Shown here one piece after another: positions 51,782-62,500 of a stretch of 64,000 nt of DNA. The stretch is from assembly GCA_023078555.1 (NCBI GenBank), contig CM041198.1, positions 11,599,874 to 11,663,873 of the forward strand. The letters are read 5' to 3'. The notes beneath the pieces were generated by a model. That model was not told the DNA's origin, searched no databases, and saw nothing but the letters and a program-made list of their open reading frames with translations. Source of the DNA: Ulva prolifera (lineage: Eukaryota > Chlorophyta > Ulvophyceae > Ulvales > Ulvaceae). Each line of letters starts with the position of its first letter. The stretch's first letter is position 1. A program made the position numbers and the translations under genes.

Positions 51782-52550
51782 ATGCAGTCGATCAGAGGGT
51801 CACATCCAGAACAAGATCAACTACTTGAGTCTGATTCACAATTTGATTGTAATATTTGTTTCGCCTTGGCATCTGATCCAGTTGTCACGCTGTGCGTCCC
51901 CAATCGGTACCTACTTGCTGGATTCCTAATTTGTATAGCAACAATAACCGCGAAGCGCTTGCAGTTGTGGTCACTTATACTGTTGGCCGTGCCTTTACAA
52001 ATGGATACAACGACACAAATCGTGCCCCATGTGTTCAGATTTTGTCGATGAGGTGTGTCCCGCGCCCGGCAGCATTGGGCCTGCACGTACTCCGCAGTCA
52101 GATTGTTGCTTGACATAGTGTCGCATAGTGGTTCTGTCAAGGACCTGCAAGATGCTGGTAAGTTGATAATTGGCTGCTTGAAACAAACTAGAGCCCAATA
52201 TCTATGTATTAGTGATCAAGAATCTGCCATCTGATCTACCGTTTTGCTGCCTGCAGGATCGGGTCATCCCGATTTTCTGTCGGGATTCCAGCACACCGAC
52301 ACCACCTGACTCCTCAGTGCCACCTAGACCTGCTGGGCTGCGTCTACTAATGCCACGAGCAGTCAGCACATCCAGTGACACGGGCGGACCGCACCGCCAT
52401 TCTACCAGGCAGCCACGGACCCTGCCTGCTTTTTTCGCACTCCTCACGAATGCAAATCAATGGCAACTGTCACCCGAGTTTCAAAGGCTTCTCCAACCGC
52501 TCTTGTTCTTCTGTGGCTCACTCTTGATTCTCATCTTATTGCTTTGGTAG
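51782..52550 (+). CDS. Membrane-anchored RING E3 ubiquitin ligase, RMA/RNF5-RNF185 type
   Basis: Three exons close in frame: 51782-51891, 51965-52052 and 52257-52550, giving 163 residues. Splicing ACGCT|GTGCGT to GCAG|TTGT completes a C3HC4 [24 protein letters not shown] and then [20 protein letters not shown]. The third exon has the family block [15 protein letters not shown] followed by PPRPAGLR. It ends in a hydrophobic C-terminal anchor ([16 protein letters not shown]). RMA/RNF5 proteins sit in the ER membrane with a cytosolic RING and take part in ER-associated degradation; that role is inferred from architecture. The length is typical for the family. The in-frame ATG at 51782 leaves a short acidic leader before the RING, as usual. 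Confidence 0.93.
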
Positions 52551-53535
52551 CGACTCCACCAGTAACTCTGATTGCATATGTGTGTTTCATTTTAGGCTTG
52601 GCCGGTTCGGATAGCAAATGAAGCCCAAGTACAACACGTAAGAGCGAGTGGTCATGATGACCACTGAGTGTTGCGTGGCAAGCAGATGCCATCAAAAGGC
52701 CAGCAGTCTTCTGCGTTCAGTATTGAGAATGTTGTAGTAATATATGAATGACCATAGAGGTTTCATGTGTGCGGAATCCCAGCAGTATCCTGTTCATAAG
52801 ATTACAGACTCTGTGTCGATCCCTTGTCGGCCATGACTGTGTTGTCAAGTGATACAGTGCTCTAGTGTCGGCATGTAGTGAATGCTCAAGTGCACATGTT
52901 GCCACCAACAGACTGCCTTCCCTGAGTGCATGGCCTGTACCAATGATGTACAGACCCTGCTTCCAACGCTCCATCTACAGAGAACTGTGGTGTCGTGACC
53001 GAGCTGGGCGTCCGTGCTCGGTAACAAGGAACAAAACCAGTCCTCACCCAGGCCTGAAGGGCTTCTACCAGCCCATTCAGGAGCACAACCTGCCCTTCTT
53101 CAGTGATGTAAGCCATCTTGCAAACAGCGCACGGCACGCACATCACAATTGCAGCAATACAAGCAAATCGTTGGCACTAGAGCACTGGCATCGTGGTAAC
53201 ATAACAGGGCTCGATGCGCAGTTCGTGTTTCGTCCTGTATTGTGCAATTACACACGTGTCGACGAGTTCCTCCAGGACTGTGTAGCAGCTAATGCTGTGC
53301 ACTTGCAGCAAGATGGGTCGACTGGTCCAGTGGGGCAGTTTCAGTCCTGTGAGGGCATTTCAGGTATTAAGCGATGATCTGTGCTGCCAAGTCTGGGTGA
53401 AGGAGATACATGATGAGCCGTCCATTCACATGTATGTGGTGCCCCCAGTTGCAGCAAGTACACCTCTTGTGTGCCGCTGTTTCTGCACAGGCTTCGAGAA
53501 CAGCTTGTCAATATGGAACACTATGGCAAATTCAT
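52551..53535. other. Unassigned region with possible plus-strand exons
   Basis: One plus-strand stretch (about 52907-53108) reads as an exon-like frame ending HPGLKGFYQPIQEHNLPFFS and then a D codon directly before a good donor GTAAGCC. Another (about 53208-53350) reads as LDAQFVFRPVLCNYTRVDEF onward. I recognise no family, and the two could not be joined with confidence. Confidence 0.25.
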
Positions 53536-55673
53536 CTAAGCTGATGGTGACCTGGCTGCAAGCCACTCGGACAATTTGCTTCGCCTCTCCCTTTCCAGTG
53601 CTACCTGGTCAGCTCGCTGATCACGCAACTGTTGCCAATCGAATCCGAGAGGCTTGAAGCCACGATGCAAGGGACGCTTGAGTCTGTTGGTCAGATCATC
53701 CGCCCCAGCGCAGGTGATGATCAGGTATTTGTGCAGCATGATATCTTGCACATTAGCACCTCGTGCAGGGAGTATGTTGATCTCTGGTACGTTGGCTACA
53801 CACCGCCTCACACCAGCTGCAATGTCTGAGCCCTGCAAACACTCGGCTCGCTCAGATTGAGGGAAATATACAGACGCTTGAAGCGAGTCTCAGGTCGAGC
53901 GTCACAGGATGTTGTGACGCAGTGCACCAGAACTGACCTCGTCACTATGGATGATCAGGATCTTTTCGTCCTGTGCTGGTACATGGAGACCTGGAGCATT
54001 GTGTATCTTCATCAGCATAGCTGTAACACCGTTTGCCACATTCCCATCCTCACTGTCAACAGGCTTGCCTTCCCTGTCCAACACAGCTTGCTTCAGCTTG
54101 GCCTTGACCGGATGTGGGAATGTCTGCATACGTTGGTCGCGGTCTGGAGCAGAACAGCGCATACAGCATGACTCCCAGGTAAACCCCCACACGCTTCCCA
54201 AACTGCGAAGATGTAACATGCATATAGGGTGCAGATAGGAGCTTACATTGAGCTGTTGCAGGATGTTCCTGGCCGCAACGACATGTGATTCGCCTTCCGG
54301 AGGTGCAGAAGGAATGAGCTTTGTCAGATTAGCCTTGTACCACCCTGCACAATTGCAGCTACAACGTTTTCTCTTGAGGCGTGCTCCGTGCAGTTCCACC
54401 CATGCTACATGGTTTGGAAGGCAATTGCACCGTCTGCAAGGTAGACGAGGCACACGTGTGCTTTCAACAAGGGAAAGCATGTCGATCTTATTCCGGCGGA
54501 GGCGCTCCATCACTGCTTCTAGCGCATTATCCGCATCCAGTGGTGCGCCATCTGCATCCTCAAACACCTGTGCATCGCCGTCAAGAGCCTGATAGACCCT
54601 GTCCCGGAACGCGCGACGCCGCACAAAGTGGCTGTTGATATCTGCAAGCTCTACTTTGATGTCCTCTAACTCAGTCCGCAAGCATGCCTCAGCTTCTACA
54701 CCAGACAGTGAGAGCGAATCAACAAGCGTCACACATTCATCCTGTGCTTTTGAAGACAGTGCAGCCATCAGCCCGGCCCGCCTTACCTGCACCAGATCAA
54801 CCCGGATGATGACTCAACTCAGGAGAGTAACATGATAAAACCAGACGGGCCTGCAGGTATAGCAAAGAGCACGCTTCTGACCTTCTTAGGCAGCTTGAAC
54901 GCGAAGGAACGTGGCTTCGGCCCAAACACAACCCCGCCACCCCGCATGTGAGGCGAGCGAATACTACCCTGTCGTGCTCGGCCGCTCCCTTTCTGCGGAA
55001 ATGGTTTCCGACCTCCACCCCGGACCTCTGCCTTGGTCTTCGTGCATGCGATCGGCTGCACAGCATTTCCACAAATAATATATCCCATCTTACATCTGTG
55101 TCTTGTTGAGTTATTGCAGCCAGCTGCTCACCTGTCGATGCAAAGCTCGTTGCCATCTAATTACTTGGTGGATCACTGTTGGGTTGACTGGCCGATTGAA
55201 CAGGGATCCGTGCAAGACAGTTTCCTGCGGATTAGACTGTCCAGTGCCATTTACAACGGACGCCCAACTGATCACAGGCACTTTGAGGTCATGTCGACCA
55301 TCCTTCACCTGCTTCTTGAACTTCTTCAAGCCCTTGAGCCTGTAGACCATGCCGATGCGTCAAGTCTACTGGTCCTCAACCCAGGACCTCTGCTTGGCTT
55401 CTACGCAAAATCAGAGAGAAACAGTATATAATCCACGTACCTAGAGTTTTTCTGCTCAAGCCTCCGTCTTTCCACCAGGATTCGTCGCGCCCGGGTCATC
55501 TGCTGCTGTGACAGAATTGGGAGTGCAGCTGCACCATGCTGTGGGGTCTGCTCGATGACGGTTGCCACACACCGGGAGATAGAGCCGCATCTAGTTTCAC
55601 GCTGCCATGAAGCGGCAGCACTTTGACTTGTTCTGAGGTTGAGCGCGGCTGTCTGCAGCCATCGCCGCAGCAT
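53536..55673 (-). CDS. Organellar (bacterial-type) ribosomal protein L4, extended
   Basis: uL4 binds 23S-type rRNA and lines the peptide exit tunnel. The ATG at 55673 opens an Arg/Ser-rich, acid-poor leader ([20 protein letters not shown]), typical of an organelle presequence. The next exon carries [18 protein letters not shown] and [20 protein letters not shown]. Then comes the L4 signature [20 protein letters not shown] followed by [10 protein letters not shown] and [20 protein letters not shown]. After the splice to [20 protein letters not shown], the usual short segment is replaced by a long acidic insertion (54760 to about 53950). Normal L4 resumes with ILIIHSDEV and the terminal [20 protein letters not shown] and then [10 protein letters not shown]. 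Mitochondrial targeting is more likely than plastid from the leader. Internal splice sites in the insertion are not resolved. Confidence 0.8.
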
Positions 55674-57796
55674 CTGTCACCTCAGACAGCAATCTTGCGA
55701 CGTCAAGAGATCTACAAGGGCAGGTAGTGCTAGTGTGCAACAGATTAAATCGGCAAAGCACTTTTCACCCCCACAGGTGCGTCGATCTGCTTGCTTGAGC
55801 ACGATTTGTTTCACACGAACACCGCAACACACGGCCTCTTGTTGTGGGTGGTCGATGACGATCACTAGCGCATGACCTGTACATCATTCAACACATCCTG
55901 CTAACAAGACTTCTCCGATGACAGGCTACCGTGCACGCATGGGCTAGCAAACCGGCTCTGCACCAACATGCGTCATGCATGATTGCCGGATCCGTCGCGT
56001 CGAGGCATCCTCGGCGCAAACAGCTCGAATCACTTGAACCCGACATCTCGTGAAACAAGCTGCCCGCCGCGGCCTGCTCATGGACGCCATGTTGGCACCT
56101 CACCACAGTTGCATGTGCACAGCTGCAGGGGCCTTCGAACGCCAAGCCCCTGGGGCGTGTTACCACCGTGATGCCTTGCAGCCCGGACTTTCTGACTGGA
56201 TGACGCAGCAGGCAAACCGCGGTGCCGGAACAGCTAGCTGCCACGCATAGAGAGAAGCAAGTGGGCCAGGTGTTAGCGTTGCAGCGTCTGAAGGAAAGTG
56301 GCTGCGGGGGACGGCAAGGCACAGTGAACAGTGCGCATGCTGTATTACATGAGTAAAGGCAGCGAGGCAGATGACACTGCGACATTCTTCTGGCTTGTCG
56401 AATGCAGGTGCAGGACGCTGCGTCAGAGCCCAGGAAGCCCAATTGCGTAGCCAGCACATGTAGTGCACTGTATCAGTACACATACACCACATCCCTCACG
56501 CACACAGGCACAGGTGTAAAGATGGTGCTGGCCGAGCCCGGCCGCACCCCAGCTTGACCACCAGCTTGCCGCCCGGCGCGCGACAGTAAAGCCCGCAATA
56601 CGCCCACCGACCGCATGCGGCCGCAATCTCACATCAAGCCAAGAGTCAACCCCCGGCAGCGCAGGAATGCTGGCGCATTGCAACGGGCAGACATGCCATC
56701 AGGGAATGGCGCTAGGACCAGGGTCCTTTGCGCATCGCCACGGTGCCGCTGCTGGAGGTGGCCACCATGTGGCTGACCTATGCGCCTTTGGGCACCAGCA
56801 GGTTAGGGCATACGCCAGCACGTCGCCGTGATGAGTAGCTTTGCAATTCGAGAAGGATGGCGGCTGAGGAACTGCTTGCGAGGTCTAGTCGCTGTGCCTG
56901 CCATGCAGCTGTGCTGATCCTGAGGACGGTGGGTGTGGTTGGGAGGCACTCGGCACATGGGGGGCAGACGCCAGCTGTAGCGGGTGGTCATGCACGCCCG
57001 CCCCTGATGGACAAGTCTTGCATGCAGAGCTCGAACTTGGCCAAGCACACTCCCAGGCAGGCAGGGTGACACCGTGTGGCCATCCCGTGACCAGCATCTG
57101 CACGCATGTGACCCAGCCCACCAGCATGTCGCCACAATGCCCGACAGGAGGAGCTGTCATGGAGCACCTTTCAGTTTGTGTGGGAGCTCCACCGGGCGCG
57201 TGCAGGTGATCGGGATCCGCAATGCTGTCGTTGAAAGCACCCCAGGAAACATGATGCAGTCTGCTGGGATATGTCTGCCTAGCGAAAACCGTTTTGCATC
57301 AATTCCCCAATGAAAATTATGATACGATTTAGTTCTCGGGATGTGCGATCCTTCCCTGTGCTCAACTCCAGACCATGCCTGTGCTGTGCACCTGCGACGT
57401 ACCGATGGTGCATGCCCTGTACTCATCTCTATAGAGCTGCAATTGTGCCCTCCTGATTTCCAGATGCTCGAACATGTAAGTTGATTGAACGGACATCAGG
57501 GCAAAGCTGCACTGCAGGCTCCAGGCACAACAGAAGCAAGCGCGGGAGGACTTCCTCAGCGATGAACCAATGCCATCCTCTGGGCAAGGTTACAGTTCGG
57601 AGGACCTCCAGCAACATGCAAGGAGTGCTATTCATTACAGGAGACTGACCCAGGCATAGAAGTGCGATCATGTTGTCCATAAGCCTGGAACCCAAAGCCA
57701 TAAAAAGTAGCATGACGCTCTCGCGTTCATTCTATTCCCGTTCAAGTTCATCAGCAAGCGAGCCCGAACAAAAACAGGGTGGTGACGACCATCTCA
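55674..57796. other. No gene supported
   Basis: About 2.1 kb lies between the L4 start and the 3' end of the Hsp90 gene, both on the minus strand. Open frames are short and lack conserved motifs. Confidence 0.5.
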
Positions 57797-60700
57797 TCAC
57801 TTCTCCTCAATCACTTGATCGGCTTCCACCGGCTTGGAAGTGCTTGCCTTTGCCGCTGGCGCAGCATCCCCTTCACCCATAAGAGCCATCCCCATCATGT
57901 CATACACCTTCGATGCATAATCCTTTGGCGAGTCCACATCAAACCCAGATGTTAGCAATGCGGTGTCATACATCAAGTTGACAATCTCTCGAGCTGCTGG
58001 ACTGGTGCTGTCAGCCTTCACCAGATCATTCAACGCTTGAATCACCTGCAAGACACCCGTGTTCTGTGCAAAGACGGCACCCAATTTTGCATACTCATAC
58101 GTACGCTCATGTCAGAGCACTTGACAAGGAAGGCTGGCGACTGGTCGGCCCGTCGAAACGCCAACAGCATTCACGAAGGGTGCCTCGGGCGCACCTGGTT
58201 GTCGGGGTTGATCTCCATGATCTTCTCACCTTTCATGTAGTCCATCGCCCGATTGTCACCCATGGGCTGGCTCTTCATGATGCGTTGCATGTTTGCGCTC
58301 CAACCCTGCTGGGAGGTGACCAAGATGCATGGTGAGTCTGTGAGGCGTGCAGACACGGACGCCTTGCTGACCTTGCCCCCGAGCTCCTGCTGAATGAAGT
58401 CCACCACTGGCTACAGCACACACAGCCCCAGTCACTCGACAGCTACGGAACCCAGCAAGCAGAGGCTCTCCACCTGTGCTCTGCAGTGGTGCACCAGAGC
58501 ACACACCTACCTACCGCACACATGTCACACATGCAAGCACCAGCTACCAGCAGTTTCAACATGATGCTGTAGGTGTCGAAGGATCTACCTCTCCACGAAC
58601 ACAGGCAGGTGAACGCCACATATGGCCAAGATGCGTGAAGGCGGCAACTGACAAAACACGAGCCCACCGCTTGTTCTTGCACGACATGGCCATGAGGCAC
58701 ACCTTGAGGAGGTTCTCGCCCTGCTCAACCTTCTTCTTGTCCTCCTCGTCCAGCTCCAGGCCCTCCTTGGTGACGTCCACGAGCTTGTGGCCCTTATACT
58801 CTGACAGCTGTGCGCCCGTCCACTCATCGATCGCTTCCGAGTAGAACAGCACCTCCAGGTCCTTGCCCTGGAGCGCCTCGACAAACGGCGAATTGGCGGC
58901 AAGCGCGTCGCTCTCCGCCGACACATAGTAGATGCCCTTCTGGCCCTCTTTCATGCGCGACACGTAGTCATCGAGCCCCGTGAGCACGTCCCCAGACTTG
59001 TTTGACTTGTACTGCACACTCACCACATATGTCAGCCTGAAGTCACGACACTGCCAGCCACGCCTTTATGAGGTATGCAACAGAACGCGTGCAGTGCGCG
59101 ATATGCATAGGCTAATGCATGCGATAGCCCGGCAAAAGAGGTTGCAGAACACAGTTCCCAGCTAGGGTGCAATGCTGTTTGATGCGCATGAAGGGCAGAG
59201 GCAAAAGAGGCAGATTTCAGGCGTGGGCGGCCGTGGAGGCAGGGGCACACGCGCAGGAGGGAAGCGAGCTTGTCCTTGTTCTCGGGGTCGTCCACGATGC
59301 CGAGCTTGATGTTGCGGCCAAACTGGCTCCAGAACTTCTCGTACTCGTCCTCGCCCTTGCCCATGAGGTCGGTCATCATGTCCAGACACCGCTTGACGAG
59401 CTGCTTGCGGATGATCCGCACAACTCGGGACTCCTGCACACAATCACAACCCCTTGGCACCGCATCAATGGTACAACCGGCCGCACGTTTGTACCTCAGC
59501 ACAGGGCACCTCTAACCCACTTCATGTATACTTTCCGCACTAAAAATGTCGGCGGCGCCACGTGCGCCTCGCGCGGCCCGGAGCAGAAGGGCGGATGCGC
59601 ACCTGGAGGATCTCACGGGAGACGTTGAGGGGCAGGTCCGCAGAGTCAACGACACCTTTCACGAAGCCGAGGTACTTGGGCAGCAGCTGCTCGTCAAACT
59701 GGTCCGAGATGAACACACGCTTGACGAACAGGCGGATGCTGCTCTTCTTCTGGTCTTGCATCATCATGTCGAAGGGCGCCATGCCGGGGATGTACAGCAG
59801 CCCGGAGAACTCGTACGTGCCCTCAACGTTGAAGTGTGACCGCGCCATCGGGTCCATGAACTCCTTGAAGGTCTGCTTGAAGAAGGAGCTGTACTCTTCG
59901 TCGGTCACGTCCTTGGGCGTGCGCGTCCAGATCGGCTTGTTCTCATTCTGCAGCTTGAACTCCTCCACCTCGTCGTACTCTGTCTTCATCACCGGCTCCA
60001 CCTTCTCCGTGTCCTCCTGTACACCCCACTCGCCGCTCACACACCCACCAGTTTCTTGCTGCTGACAGCACGTGTCGAAGCGACCTCACCGATACAGATG
60101 GAAACAGGTCCTTTAAGATCTGCTTTGTGCCTGCCTGGCTGAAGCCCGGCGCTCAAATGATGTGAGCGTGGATGGAGAACGGAGAGCCACCGCCATGCAG
60201 AGTGGCGCACAAGGCAGCCGAAGAGGCAGTGCAGCAGTGCTGCGGTGCATACCTTGCCCTCGTCCTTGGCCTTCTTGTCGGCAAACTCCTGCGCCTTCTT
60301 TGTCGCCTCCTCGTCCTCCACCTGCTTCGGCACGCGCTGCTTGCTCCACAGCTGGATGGGGAATGATATGAACTCACTGTACTGCTTGATCAGGCGCGAC
60401 AGCTCCATCTCCTCCAGCAGGTCGGCGCAGTCCTCCTTCACGTGCAGTGTGATCCTGCGCACGGCTGCCCCTCAGCAACCCCCGCCCGCGCCTCCGCTGC
60501 CTGGCACACGCTGAGCACAGCATCTCAAGTCCACTGCCTGCCTGAGGCACGGCGGAACATGGCAGCGGAGAGAATTCTGTTTCACAGGTGCAGTCACCAT
60601 GAGCATGCATGCACTTGCGTACGACGACGCATCTGCAGCAGGAGTGAGGGGCACACCGGGTGCCGCGGGCAAGGTCGCCGTCCGGTTCCTCTCGCACCGA

Positions 60701-61704
60701 GTACTCGTGGCTGCCGGCGGTGGACTCCCACGCCCACTGCTTGTCGTCGTTGTGCTTCGTCTGCACGGTGACGCGGTCAGCGACGAGGAAGGAGGAGTAG
60801 AAGCCGACGCCAAACTGGCCGATGAGGTTGCTGTCCTTCGCCTCCTGCGCCTGCTTCATCGCCTCGGCAAACTTGGCCGTGCCGGAGCGTGCGATCGTGC
60901 CCAGCGACGATAGCAGGTCCTCCTTCGTCATGCCGATGCCCGTGTCCTCGATGACAATGGTGTTGCTCTCCTTGTCGGACTGCAGGCACGACAGGGGGTG
61001 TAGGCGACGTGGGTGTGCATGAGGAAGGCTCTGGAGCACCACAAATACGAGATCCAGCGTGACAAGACATGCCGTGGTTGTGTGGCATGGGTGAAGGGCG
61101 TGGTCATGAGGGGTCATTGTGTCATTTTGACTGATTGTGTGGTGGGAGCCATGAACGTCAGGATGGCCTGGACAAGCACAGAAGCCCTCAGCATCGACAG
61201 CCGAGCAGCTATCGTCGTCAAGCCACAGGACCCTGTGCATGTATGCCAACGTGCCTGTGAAGGTGCGGGCTGTGGAGGATCATGCTGGCAACATACCTTG
61301 ATGCGGACTTCCAGATCAGTGCCAGTCTTGAGGACATCTGGGTCGGTGAGACTAGTGATGCGAACTTTGTCTAACGCATCGGACGCGTTAGAAATTAGCT
61401 CACGAAGGAAAACCTCCTTGTTGGAGTAGAGTGAGTTGACAATCATGTCCATCAGGCGGTCAGTCTCCGCCTGGTAGGCAAACTTCTCCTCGGTAGCAGC
61501 TGCACTAGCTAGTGTCGCACGTCGGTCCATGGAGCTTTGCATGACGGGGGTCACGAAGCGGTGGGAGTGGCTTGATCTTGTTTGAGTGACATGCACTGCG
61601 CTGGCTGCCCTGACCTTCACGACAATGACGCGTGTCAGCGGTGTCCAGAAGCTGTTCAACAGGTAAGTAGAAAAAGGCCGATGAGTGTATAAGTTTATCT
61701 TCAT
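57797..61704 (-). CDS. HSP90C: Organellar Hsp90 (plastid Hsp90C-like)
   Basis: ATP-dependent chaperone. Eight exons are supported; the first ends at 61297. The N-terminal region (from ATG at 61704) is basic and Ser/Thr/Ala-rich with no signal-peptide core, as in an organelle transit peptide. The ATP-binding domain has [20 protein letters not shown], then [20 protein letters not shown] and [20 protein letters not shown]. The middle domain has [30 protein letters not shown] and [20 protein letters not shown]. The C-terminal domain has [40 protein letters not shown] and [20 protein letters not shown]. The tail ends [10 protein letters not shown] with neither the cytosolic MEEVD nor an ER KDEL signal, supporting an organellar form. 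The ATG at 61704 is chosen as the longest plausible leader; an internal ATG near 61541 would shorten it. Confidence 0.93.
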
Positions 61705-62500
61705 ATGATCAAGCGAGGTGCTACACTTGCACGTGGACGTGCGAACAAGGAGCGCGCGGCTGCCCGCACCAAGCAGATCCAACAGCTGTCGCCGCCCCGT
61801 TACCAAAGCGGAAGACCAAGCGTACACGTCAAGGGCCTGAGTTAATAGTACAGTTTCACAGACTGCTTGTTTGGACCCGGATGATCAAGACGTGACTGAA
61901 CGTGCAATTCCAGCCGAAGCGTTTGCAGGCGTTTGAGACTACACCGAGTTCCGAGCGAACTAAAATGGCGCTACATATTTCGAGGGGAAGACATGGGGCA
62001 TGCTCGTTGCAAGACGTGCGGCTTGTGTGGAGCATCGAGCTCTCGGCCCCGCAAGCCGCACACAGGAAACGCACCGCCGGACGAAGGGAAGTGCGGGAAA
62101 GCGGTGCCATGCTACGAGCGACCATGATTGCCATCTTCAGCATATCCTGTATATGTGAGTTTTCGTGCTAGTCACGGAAGCTGGTGCTCGTGATTGTATC
62201 GGCGCGACGCGTGCAGCGGTGTTGCTCCGTAGATGCAGAAAACGTCAATTGCCAACAGGATGATCCTGTATCCATGCCGTGGTGATATGTTTTCTTCACT
62301 ATTCCTGGCACAGCGCAGGCAAGGAGCTCCGCTAGCCTTGCGACGGCATCAGCCGGGGCTTCTCGAAAGTGTCTAGCAGGCTCCAGACTCTAGAAGGCCA
62401 ACTCCATGGAGCTCCAGTCAATTAGGTGTCTCAGCGATTGACCAAGGCGACCAAGGCTTAAAATAAACACCCAGCAGCATTGCTGCTCCATAAATATCGA
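61705..62500. promoter_or_regulatory. Divergent intergenic region, Hsp90 / MurD
   Basis: About 800 bp separates the two start codons, which point away from each other. Both products are likely organelle proteins. No heat-shock element or other site can be called with confidence. Confidence 0.4.
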
